Assembly (NCBI GenBank): GCA_005792225.1
Contig: SXSP01000088.1
Span: forward strand, 1 to 5,469
Reading direction: 5' to 3'
DNA length: 5,469 bases
Source: Bdellovibrionales bacterium
Lineage (GTDB): Bacteria > Bdellovibrionota > Bdellovibrionia > Bdellovibrionales > JAMPXM01
Part shown: positions 1 to 5,468 of the stretch, piece after piece
Numbering within the stretch: position 1 is the first letter of the stretch
How the letters are laid out: each line of letters begins with the position of its first letter
Position numbers and translations under genes: made by a program
The notes under the pieces: generated by a model
What the model was told of the DNA's origin: nothing
Seen by the model: only the letters and a program-made list of their open reading frames with translations
Database searches by the model: none

Positions 1-252
1 AAGAATGAGCGTGGCACTTAAGAGAAGGCCCGGCACCGCCGCCAACCAAAACTGATCTTTCTCGAACTTCTCGCGTCGAATAATAAAAAGAAAACACGAC
101 CCGACGGAGGCCGCTAGAAAAAAGCGCCAACCCGTCACGGCCAGCGGACCCATCGCGCGCAGAGCCCATGCGGCAGCGATAAATCCAAAACCCCAAAACG
201 TGCTCGCGAACGTGAGTTCAAGCATCGCGCTAGTTCGTTTGTCGAGCGCCAT
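1..252 (-). CDS. EamA/DMT-family membrane transporter, N-terminal part (runs off left edge)
   Basis: An open frame of 84 codons runs from ATG at 252-250 to the window edge without a stop, so only the N-terminus is present. The start is well supported: GGAGGA (complement of 261-266) lies 8 bases upstream. After a short polar N-terminus (MALDKRTS) there is a hydrophobic segment at about residues 10-32 containing FWGFGF. A positively charged turn (LRAMGP) follows, then a second hydrophobic segment at about 40-58 containing WRFFLAA, a basic loop RREKFEKD at 59-66, and the beginning of a third helix at about 68-84. FWG in helix 1, a 'P..V...R' turn and RF.LA in helix 2 are typical of the EamA half of drug/metabolite transporters, which usually have ten helices and about 300 residues. 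The substrate cannot be told from this fragment. It is transcribed divergently from the annealase gene. I am confident of the gene and fairly confident of the family. Confidence 0.82.
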   Translation of the reverse strand, partial: MALDKRTSAMLELTFASTFWGFGFIAAAWALRAMGPLAVTGWRFFLAASVGSCFLFIIRREKFEKDQFWLAAVPGLLLSATLIL

Positions 253-292
253 TTTGGGTGTCCTCCGGAGCCTCGTTTTTGATCGAATTCGG

Positions 293-321
293 ATTGTGTA
301 CGAGTCTCTAAAAGAGTTCAA
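293..321 (-). promoter_or_regulatory. Candidate sigma-70-type promoter for the EamA transporter
   Basis: Read on the minus strand, TTGAAC (complement of 316-321) is followed after exactly 17 bases by CACAAT (complement of 293-298). Each box matches the consensus at 4 of 6 positions. Transcription would start roughly at 285, leaving a leader of about 30 bases before the transporter ATG at 252 that includes its GGAGGA site. The optimal spacing and position support it, but each box alone is weak. Confidence 0.35.
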
Positions 322-328
322 GAAACAT

Positions 329-347
329 GGTTTGGTTCCATCAAACC
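329..347. repeat. Short inverted repeat in the divergent promoter region
   Basis: GGTTTG (329-334) and CAAACC (342-347) form a perfect 6-bp inverted repeat around a 7-base spacer. It sits just upstream of the candidate transporter promoter and overlaps the weak plus-strand -35 candidate. Position and symmetry would suit an operator for a dimeric regulator or a small hairpin. No regulator gene is present in the window to connect with it. Confidence 0.3.
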
Positions 348-404
348 GCGGACATTAAGTGCCTCGAAAACCCTGCAATTTTTCGATTCGAACTCATGTT
401 TTCA

Positions 405-543
405 GTGTCGATCCCGGTGAGGGGAAAGAGCCTATCCTCGAGCTGTTTTTGCTCGAAATATCGGAGACGGTTGGAGGATGGGTTCTGACTCGATGTCAGA
501 GGCCGAGAGCCCTTGAAGTAGCTTCCTGCTAAACAAGGGTCAC
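405..543 (+). ncRNA. Candidate structured RNA leader upstream of the annealase-recD2 pair
   Basis: This non-coding stretch contains several pairings that together exceed what random sequence usually gives. A 13-bp helix pairs 427-439 with 474-486 (11 Watson-Crick and 2 G-U pairs). It encloses a hairpin GAGC/GCTC at 440-443 and 451-454 with a U-rich loop. A second hairpin pairs 483-489 with 495-501 (7 bp, loop UCGAU). It shares bases 483-486 with the outer end of the long helix, so the two could alternate. A third hairpin pairs CCCUUG 510-515 with CAAGGG 534-539 and continues, after an A-rich internal loop, with UAGC 519-522 pairing GCUA 528-531. A small UCCC/GGGA hairpin lies at 412-425. I do not recognise a known family: I considered 6S RNA, tmRNA, SRP RNA, RNase P RNA and common riboswitches, and none fits. 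Boundaries are approximate and function is unknown. It could be a cis-acting leader or an independent small RNA. Confidence 0.35.
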
Positions 544-587
544 GCGTCTTTCAACTCGAAACTCGGGGGAGATAAAATCAACATCAA

Positions 588-607
588 GGCCGCAAGGCCA
601 AGGAAGG
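588..607 (+). promoter_or_regulatory. GNRA-capped hairpin next to the Shine-Dalgarno site of the annealase gene
   Basis: GGCC (588-591), GCAA (592-595) and GGCC (596-599) form a 4-bp all-G/C stem closed by a GCAA tetraloop, a stable GNRA type. One base later comes the ribosome-binding site AGGAAGG (601-607), then 6 bases to the ATG at 614. The Shine-Dalgarno match and spacing fix the start of the downstream gene. The hairpin does not hide the site by itself but sits right against it, where it could affect ribosome access or act with the structured segment upstream. Confidence 0.55.
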
Positions 608-613
608 TTACAT

Positions 614-1354
614 ATGCTGAGAACATATCGTACTCCCAGAGGAACCGAGCTTCCGCTCTTGAACCTCCGAGGACGTGAGTATCTCGAAGTGAAGTACCGT
701 CTGGTGTGGTTCCGCGAGGAACACCCGGATTGGGCCATTGAGACCGAGCTTCTTTCGGTCACCGACCAAAGTGCTTACGCACGCGCGACGATTCGGGACG
801 AGCAAGGACGCGTGATCGCGACGTCGCACAAGTTCGAAAGCCGCAAGGGCTTCCCGGACTTCATCGAGAAGGCGGAAACCGGTGCGATCGGGCGTGCGCT
901 CGCGCTCATCGGGTACGGAACGCAGTTCTGTGCCGACGAACTCGATGAAGGCGATCGCATCGTGGATGCGCCCGTGAACAATCGTCCGCGCAGCACGAGC
1001 GAAGCACCGAAGTTCGGCGCCGGAGCGCTTCCGGTGGACCCGATGGCGGGAAATCCCGACAACGATGAGCCGAGCCGTCGAACTGCGCCGCTGAAGAAGG
1101 CGGAGCCGGTCGAAAAGCCGATCGAGCAGAACGCAAAGGATCCCGGTGATTACCGCGTGACGTTCGGGAAGAAGTACAAAGGCTTGAAGCTGCGGGATAT
1201 TCCGCGCAACGAGCTTGAAGGGTACTTGGAGTGGCTTGAGGAAAACGCGGCGAAAAAGGGACTTCCGCTTTCAGAAGAAGCGCGGTTCTTAAAGGTCGCG
1301 GCGGGTCGCTTCCTCCAAGGTGCGGGCCAAGAAGACGTCAGTGCAAAACACTGA
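614..1354 (+). CDS. DdrA/Rad52-like single-strand annealing protein with an ExoX-like C-terminal domain
   Basis: This 246-residue protein begins at ATG 614 behind a good Shine-Dalgarno site (601-607). Residues about 20-120 carry the pattern of bacterial and phage Rad52/DdrA-type annealing proteins: YLEVKYRLVWFREEHPDW, ARATIRDEQGRVIAT, and the conserved block AETGAIGRALALIGYGTQF (87-105), followed by acidic DELDEGDR. Members of this superfamily bind single-stranded DNA and promote annealing or protect DNA ends. A polar, Pro-rich linker follows at about 119-178. Residues 180-212 (TFGKKYKGLKLRDIP, then YLEWLEE) resemble the small C-terminal domain of exonuclease X-like proteins, normally written as 'GKYKG..l.eIP..YL.Wl'. 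I see no exonuclease active site here, so this is only the accessory domain. The 3' end overlaps the start of the RecD2-like helicase, implying co-transcription and perhaps translational coupling. Family assignment is from motif memory; the exact role is inferred. It could also be annotated as a hypothetical protein. Confidence 0.75.
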   Translation: MLRTYRTPRGTELPLLNLRGREYLEVKYRLVWFREEHPDWAIETELLSVTDQSAYARATIRDEQGRVIATSHKFESRKGFPDFIEKAETGAIGRALALIGYGTQFCADELDEGDRIVDAPVNNRPRSTSEAPKFGAGALPVDPMAGNPDNDEPSRRTAPLKKAEPVEKPIEQNAKDPGDYRVTFGKKYKGLKLRDIPRNELEGYLEWLEENAAKKGLPLSEEARFLKVAAGRFLQGAGQEDVSAKH

Positions 1355-3593
1355 ATCCCGATTGGAAAAGCTCACCGGCACCGTTGAGAGGATCGTGTTT
1401 CACAATCCCGACAGCGGCTGGTGTGTCCTTAAGGTTCGAGCCAAAGGCCGGCGCCGTCTCCTGACGGTCGTCGGCCATAGTCTTTTCATCGTTCCCGGTG
1501 AAACAATCGAAGCCGAAGGCGAGTGGACGGAGCATTCCGAACACGGCGAGCGGCTCGTCACCCAATCATTGAAGACAATGCTCCCTCGGCAAGCGCACGC
1601 GGCCGAGAAATATTTAAGTTCCGGTCTCGTCAAAGGTATCGGCCCCGAGTTCGCGCGCAGACTCGTCGAAAAGTACGGAGCCGAAGTTTTTGACGTCATC
1701 GAAACTCGTCCCGATCTCCTTCTCGCCGTTGAAGGTATCGGGCCCTCGAGAGCGAGAAGCATTCGCGAATCGTGGCACGAGCAGAAAGCCATGCGGGAGT
1801 TGATGAACTTTTTGGGTTCACACGGGATCAGCGCCACCAAAGCACCGCGTATCTTTCGCGTCTTCGGCGCGGATGCCGTACGCATCATCCAGCAAAATCC
1901 GTATCGTTTGGCTCGCGAAGTTTCGGGCATCGGTTTTAAAACGGCCGACCTCATCGCCAGACACTCCGGCGCGGAGCTAGACCGCGAAGAACGCTTCGCT
2001 TCGGCCCTCCACGATCGTTTGCAGAGGGCAATCGCGCGCGGGCACTGCGCCTATCCCGAAGACCTTCTCCTCCACGAAGCCTGTCGCGAACTCGAAGGCG
2101 AAATCGAGGATATCGAGAGCGCCCTGATGTCGGAGATCGAATCGGGGAGACTCACCGAAGAAGAAATTGGTCCTGATGAACGCCTTTGCGTCGCACCCGC
2201 CGGGTTAGCCGCCGCCGAGCGGAGACTCGCGGATGAACTCGTGACGCTCGGTCGTGGGCGACCACCCTGGGGGCCGCCGATTTTTCTTGATGCCCCTCCG
2301 TCGCCCGGCGCGCATGAGTCAAAACAAATTCGATTGAGTCTGAAGCAGAGGGAAGCTCTACGAGTTATTCTGTCGAGTAAGGTGAGCGTCCTCACCGGCG
2401 GCCCGGGTACGGGCAAAACAACTCTGATTCAATCCGTCTGGCGCGAGTTGAATTCTCGACACTGGACGGTCGCGTGCTGCGCGCCGACGGGTCGAGCGTC
2501 ACAGCGCCTCACGGAAGCGACGGGCGTTGAGGCACAAACCATTCACCGACTCCTCGGTTGGGCCGAGAACGGTTTTATTCACGACGCAGGCAATCCACTG
2601 CGAGTCGATCTTTTAATCGTCGATGAAGCGTCCATGGTGGGCTTAGAGTTGATGGAAGCCCTCGTTCAGGCTGTGCCGCGAAACGCGGCCCTGCTGCTCG
2701 TGGGAGACGCGGATCAGCTTCCGAGCGTTCAAGCGGGCCGAGTGCTCGAGAGCATTCTTGAGTCGGGCGTGATCCCGCACGCTCACCTGCTGGAAGTTTT
2801 CCGTCAAGAGGGCGGGGGAGAGAGTTTGATCATCCGTGCGGCTCACGATGTTCTCGAAGGTCGGATGCCGAACTTGATCACGCAAAGACCGGAACAAAGT
2901 TTTCATTTCGTTGAAGCTCGCGGCGCCGAAGATGCCGCAGAAAAAATCGTACGGCTCGTTCACGATCGTATCCCGAATCGTTTTAAGTTGAATCCATTGG
3001 ACGACGTGCAAGTGATCTGTCCGATGAATAAGGGCTTGATCGGCGCGAGAGTGGTGAACCGTCGCCTCCAGGAAGCATTGAATCCTTCTCCCAGCGATCG
3101 GATTGATCGTTACGGAACTTCTCTCGCCGTCGGTGACAAAGTCATTGTCACGGCCAACGATTACGACAAAGAAATCTTTAACGGTGATATCGGTCGCGTT
3201 CTGCAAATTGAGCGCGATCGCTCAAGTCTCAGAATCGATTTCGGTGGAAGGCGGGTGGATTTTGACTTCTCGGAACTCGACATCCTCTCGCTCGCGTTCG
3301 CGATTACGATCCACAAGTCGCAAGGTTCTGAATACGAGGCGGTCATCATCCCGGTCCTCGAAGAAAGCACCGTCATGCTCAACCGAAATCTTCTTTATAC
3401 CGCGATCACTCGGGGACGCCGTCTCGTGGTTCTCGTCGGAACCAAACGAGCTCTTCATCTGAGCTTAAGAGCAAACTCGGGCCTCAATTTCGAGAAGCGC
3501 TGGAGCGCCCTGGCGAAGCGATTGGTCGAGGCGCGTTCGCGCGGATTCGATCGACCTACTTTTTCTTTTGATTCGGCGCCGGAGGCTCGATGA
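1320..3593 (+). CDS. recD2: RecD2-type (RecD/TraA family) ATP-dependent 5'-3' DNA helicase
   Basis: This is a superfamily 1B helicase, 757 residues from the furthest upstream GTG (1320), a usual length for RecD2, the RecD relative that works outside RecBCD. The N-terminal region (about 15-90, TVERIVFHNPDSGWCVLKV) is the typical RecD2 opening. Three helix-hairpin-helix GIG motifs lie near residues 106, 139 and 203. The helicase core is intact: Walker A GGPGTGKT (360-367, Lys366), motif Ia CAPTGRAS, TIHRLLGW, Walker B DEAS (Asp435, Glu436), motif III GDADQLPS (462-469), motif IV EVFRQ, motif V HKSQGSEYE (from His665) and motif VI YTAITRGR (693-700, Arg698). Start choice is open. GTG 1320 has AAGG directly against it with no spacer, whereas GTG 1341 has AAGAAG (1329-1334) 6 bases upstream and gives a 14-base overlap with the preceding gene, so I prefer 1341 (750 residues). 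RecD2 proteins act in DNA repair and replication-fork processing. The annealase partner fits that role. About 20 residues follow the usual RecD2 end and overlap the convergent gene. Confidence 0.95.
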   Translation: MRAKKTSVQNTESRLEKLTGTVERIVFHNPDSGWCVLKVRAKGRRRLLTVVGHSLFIVPGETIEAEGEWTEHSEHGERLVTQSLKTMLPRQAHAAEKYLSSGLVKGIGPEFARRLVEKYGAEVFDVIETRPDLLLAVEGIGPSRARSIRESWHEQKAMRELMNFLGSHGISATKAPRIFRVFGADAVRIIQQNPYRLAREVSGIGFKTADLIARHSGAELDREERFASALHDRLQRAIARGHCAYPEDLLLHEACRELEGEIEDIESALMSEIESGRLTEEEIGPDERLCVAPAGLAAAERRLADELVTLGRGRPPWGPPIFLDAPPSPGAHESKQIRLSLKQREALRVILSSKVSVLTGGPGTGKTTLIQSVWRELNSRHWTVACCAPTGRASQRLTEATGVEAQTIHRLLGWAENGFIHDAGNPLRVDLLIVDEASMVGLELMEALVQAVPRNAALLLVGDADQLPSVQAGRVLESILESGVIPHAHLLEVFRQEGGGESLIIRAAHDVLEGRMPNLITQRPEQSFHFVEARGAEDAAEKIVRLVHDRIPNRFKLNPLDDVQVICPMNKGLIGARVVNRRLQEALNPSPSDRIDRYGTSLAVGDKVIVTANDYDKEIFNGDIGRVLQIERDRSSLRIDFGGRRVDFDFSELDILSLAFAITIHKSQGSEYEAVIIPVLEESTVMLNRNLLYTAITRGRRLVVLVGTKRALHLSLRANSGLNFEKRWSALAKRLVEARSRGFDRPTFSFDSAPEAR
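3524..3570 (+). terminator. Terminator-like hairpin plus T-tract inside the 3' end of recD2
   Basis: GGTCGA (3524-3529) pairs perfectly with TCGACC (3551-3556), and inside it GCGC (3531-3534) pairs with GCGC (3539-3542) around a 4-base loop. An 8-base asymmetric bulge interrupts the stem. The T-rich run TACTTTTTCTTTT follows at 3557-3569. This resembles an intrinsic terminator for the plus strand but lies before the recD2 stop codon (3591-3593), so termination here would leave the mRNA without its stop. On the minus strand the T-tract is simply the Lys-rich C-terminus of the hydrolase. The bulged stem and odd position keep confidence low. Confidence 0.22.
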
Positions 3594-4512
3594 ATTTGGG
3601 TTGGCCCTCAAATCGATAAAACTTTTCGCCGTTAAAATCCCATCCTAAGCGTCTTCGCCAAATTTCCGCTAAGTAGACCGCCCCTTCGGAGAGACGGTCG
3701 AGAATCACGCTCCTCTGAGCGTCGAGGGCTTTCTTGCGATCCGAGCGGCCCGTTTTTTGATCGGCGGCGAGCACCGGCTTTAAGGCTTCGCCCGACGCGC
3801 GCGATAGACTTTCGAGGAGCTCAAGGAGTGTCTTCTCCTTGAGTGTGGCTTTCGCCCATTTTTCCCTGGCGAGTTTGCGGATATCGGCTTCGAGCGTTGA
3901 AGGTGCCTCACCGAAAAGTTCATCGACGAGAGCGTCCTCGAAGAACGAATGAATTCCTTTTTGCGACGTCAGTTGGCCATCGAAGTTTTCGGTGACGTGG
4001 AGAGGTTGCGCGAGATCGGCTACGTAGTGGCCGATGGCGCCGGCGGTGACGAGCCAATCCGCTTGTAACTCGTGACGCTTGTCCTTTTTTAGACCGTCAC
4101 CTCTTAGCTTCTGCGTGAGGCCTTCAAGTCTGTGATCCAGCTCCCGTATCCGCCACCAGGCTCGGCCCGCTTCGTTTTTGATTTTCGGAAACGCCTCGTT
4201 AAATGCGTTTCGGTCGAGTTCGAAGGGCTTCTCGCGTGGGGTGTCCTTCATTTCTCTCTCGAAGATTTCCAGATCCATGAAGTGATTGAACCACTCGACC
4301 TTGTACGTTTTTGGCTTTTTCCAAACGAGGTCGGGTACGTTGCAGTAGTAGGCGAGATCGTATGACGATCCTCTCATGAATTCCGATTTCGGCTCGGGAC
4401 TGACGAGAAGCGAGGCCGCTTCGCAAACGACGGCGTGCCCGCGCTTTCCCCACGCGAAGGACGTGCAGGGCAGAGCAAGGGCGGGGATCAAAGTGAGGAT
4501 CCAGAGTTTCAT
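3556..4512 (-). CDS. Secreted phospholipase C / P1-nuclease superfamily zinc hydrolase
   Basis: This 318-residue protein starts at ATG 4512-4510 with AGGA (complement of 4521-4524) 8 bases upstream. Residues 1-20 are a signal peptide (MKLW, hydrophobic core, then SFA) predicted to be cut before Trp21. Cys16 follows Leu-Pro and is not a lipobox. In this superfamily the mature N-terminal Trp itself binds zinc. The full ligand set can be read: Trp21, His26 (WGKRGH), Asp61, His77 (NHFMD), His162, Asp166 and His172 (GHYVADLAQPLH), then His188 and Glu192 (GIHSFFEDA). The first half looks like S1/P1 nucleases, which cut single-stranded DNA and RNA. The H..FE ending and the 16-residue gap from His172 to His188 are closer to Bacillus-type phospholipase C, where the last ligand is Glu rather than Asp. 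Substrate (nucleic acid or phospholipid) is therefore undecided. The protein should be periplasmic or extracellular. It overlaps the upstream SIS ORF by ATGA and converges on recD2, overlapping its end by 38 bases. Confidence 0.85.
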   Translation of the reverse strand: MKLWILTLIPALALPCTSFAWGKRGHAVVCEAASLLVSPEPKSEFMRGSSYDLAYYCNVPDLVWKKPKTYKVEWFNHFMDLEIFEREMKDTPREKPFELDRNAFNEAFPKIKNEAGRAWWRIRELDHRLEGLTQKLRGDGLKKDKRHELQADWLVTAGAIGHYVADLAQPLHVTENFDGQLTSQKGIHSFFEDALVDELFGEAPSTLEADIRKLAREKWAKATLKEKTLLELLESLSRASGEALKPVLAADQKTGRSDRKKALDAQRSVILDRLSEGAVYLAEIWRRRLGWDFNGEKFYRFEGQPKFIEPPAPNQKKK

Positions 4513-5468
4513 GCCGTTTTTCCTAACTTTCGCTTCAGAGCTTCGAACGTGAGGAGAACCGCGGGTTGATCGGCAGCTAATCCATCCATCGTCTCGAAGA
4601 GCGCTTCGCAGATCGTCTCGTAAGATACATCACGGTATCCCGCATCTGAGAGGAGAGCGCTCACGTACCGAATCGCACGATCAATCAATTTGTTGTTCGT
4701 TGCCCGAACGTAGAGCATGAGGTTTCCCGAAAAGCGCCCTAAGCGGCCCATCACTAAAGTCGATGAAAAATTCAGGGCGCACTTTAAAAGGAGATGCTCC
4801 TCGAGTAAGCATTCGGGCCTCCGAAAAGCCGCCACGTGAGATCCCAGTCGAAGAGCCATCGTGTTCGCGATCCGACGAATTTCGTAGACGTGAACTTTGC
4901 CGTTGGCGGAGAGCTTTCGCCTGCGATCCATCGCGCGAGAACTGAAATCAAAGGAGAGAAGACTCTCGGTTCCGAAATTCTCGCAAAACCCAACCCAATC
5001 GAGGGGACGGGGCGCGCGACCAAGAACGTGGGTCCACGCTTCGCTTGAATTTTTCGCGAGAGGCACTGAGAGGTACGTCCAACACGGAATGGGCGCCGTT
5101 TCGCGATCGCTTTCAAACGGGAGGAGGCTAAACGTCGGCGTTCTCTCGGTCGTATCCGTGACGACCGTAATTCCGTAATCATCCGTCTCGTGAACGCAGA
5201 GATCACCTGCAGAGTAAATTTCGGACTCGCGTTCGATGAGAGCTTTGAGCGAGGTGAAATCGACCGAGGTCAGAGTGGTTAAAAAACTCTCCACGCGCGA
5301 GTTGGCCGGAGTCGAGTCTAAATATCCGAACAGGGCGCTGCCGGCGCCGTCACCGCGCAGGGTCGCGCAGTTCACTTCGACGAAGCGCCCGCGCAGGTCG
5401 TGGCGCTGCTTCTTCAGCTCGAACAGATTGCGCGCCAGCATGCTCTTGCCCGCACCGGTCGGCCCCAT
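4509..5468 (-). CDS. MurQ/GCKR-like SIS-domain protein, C-terminal part, joined to an RtcR fragment; 5' end outside window
   Basis: The frame is open to the right edge. The ATG at 5468-5466 lies immediately before a Walker A motif and is probably internal, so the true start is not visible. Residues 1-48 are an RtcR-like fragment (separate entry). From about residue 49 the sequence resembles the C-terminal portion of the MurNAc-6-phosphate etherase / glucokinase regulatory protein family. Residues 104-115 read TDTTERTPTFSL. Residues 226-265 contain KCALNFSSTLVMGRLG, then GNLMLYVRATNNKLIDRA, the counterpart of the MurQ stretch normally written as 'LN..STG.M..LGK..GNLM.D...TN.KL..RA'. MurQ cleaves the lactyl ether of MurNAc-6-P in cell-wall recycling; GCKR binds sugar phosphates as a regulator. 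The N-terminal half with the SIS sugar-phosphate site and catalytic Glu residues is absent, so activity cannot be judged. The match is to the family, not to a named gene. Its TGA overlaps the ATG of the zinc hydrolase (ATGA), indicating one operon. A good reading is a real SIS gene with an artificial 5' end. Confidence 0.7.
   Translation of the reverse strand: MGPTGAGKSMLARNLFELKKQRHDLRGRFVEVNCATLRGDGAGSALFGYLDSTPANSRVESFLTTLTSVDFTSLKALIERESEIYSAGDLCVHETDDYGITVVTDTTERTPTFSLLPFESDRETAPIPCWTYLSVPLAKNSSEAWTHVLGRAPRPLDWVGFCENFGTESLLSFDFSSRAMDRRRKLSANGKVHVYEIRRIANTMALRLGSHVAAFRRPECLLEEHLLLKCALNFSSTLVMGRLGRFSGNLMLYVRATNNKLIDRAIRYVSALLSDAGYRDVSYETICEALFETMDGLAADQPAVLLTFEALKRKLGKTA

Larger units (their letters stand above)
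253..613. other. Divergent intergenic region (361 bases), non-coding
   Basis: No convincing gene lies here. The only notable plus-strand frame (ATG 396 to TGA 488, 30 codons) has no ribosome-binding site and a low-complexity Ser/Cys/Arg-rich product. The region separates a minus-strand transporter from the plus-strand annealase-recD2 pair, so it should carry promoters for both directions. From left to right it holds a candidate transporter promoter, a 6-bp inverted repeat, a highly base-paired segment, a GGCC-GCAA-GGCC hairpin and the annealase Shine-Dalgarno site. No clear sigma-70 promoter for the plus-strand genes stood out. The best weak match is TTGGTT (332-337), 17 bases, TTAAGT (355-360). 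Confidence 0.7.

Noticed and set aside
396..488. Plus-strand 30-codon frame starting at ATG 396 in the intergenic region
   Set aside because: There is no Shine-Dalgarno site, the product is rich in Ser, Cys and Arg with no recognisable pattern, and the DNA is better explained by base-paired RNA structure.
405..543. Possible 6S RNA, tmRNA, SRP RNA, RNase P RNA or common riboswitch
   Set aside because: The CCCTTG/CAAGGG hairpin recalls part of 6S RNA, but the overall layout is consecutive stem-loops rather than one long hairpin with a central bubble. None of the conserved cores of the other families can be found.
529..829. Minus-strand frames overlapping the start of the annealase gene
   Set aside because: They lie antisense to a well-supported coding region, are Arg/Ser-rich, and show no family pattern.
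1400..1954. 184-codon minus-strand frame within recD2
   Set aside because: It is antisense to the conserved helix-hairpin-helix part of RecD2. Its composition (Ser, Arg, Pro) is that of a shadow frame in G+C-rich codons.
2643..3206. 187-codon minus-strand frame within recD2
   Set aside because: It lies opposite helicase motif III and the region after it. It shows no motif of its own and no ribosome-binding site that I can support.
3594..3613. Imperfect hairpin just after the recD2 stop as a terminator
   Set aside because: ATTTG...CAAAT with GG/CC and a bulge gives a short, A/T-rich stem and no T-tract follows, so it is not convincing.
4509..5468. A novel AAA+-SIS fusion enzyme
   Set aside because: The AAA+ part is only a Walker A fragment, lacking Walker B and GAFTGA, in DNA of different composition. 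The SIS part also lacks its N-terminal half. A broken join explains this better than a functional fusion.
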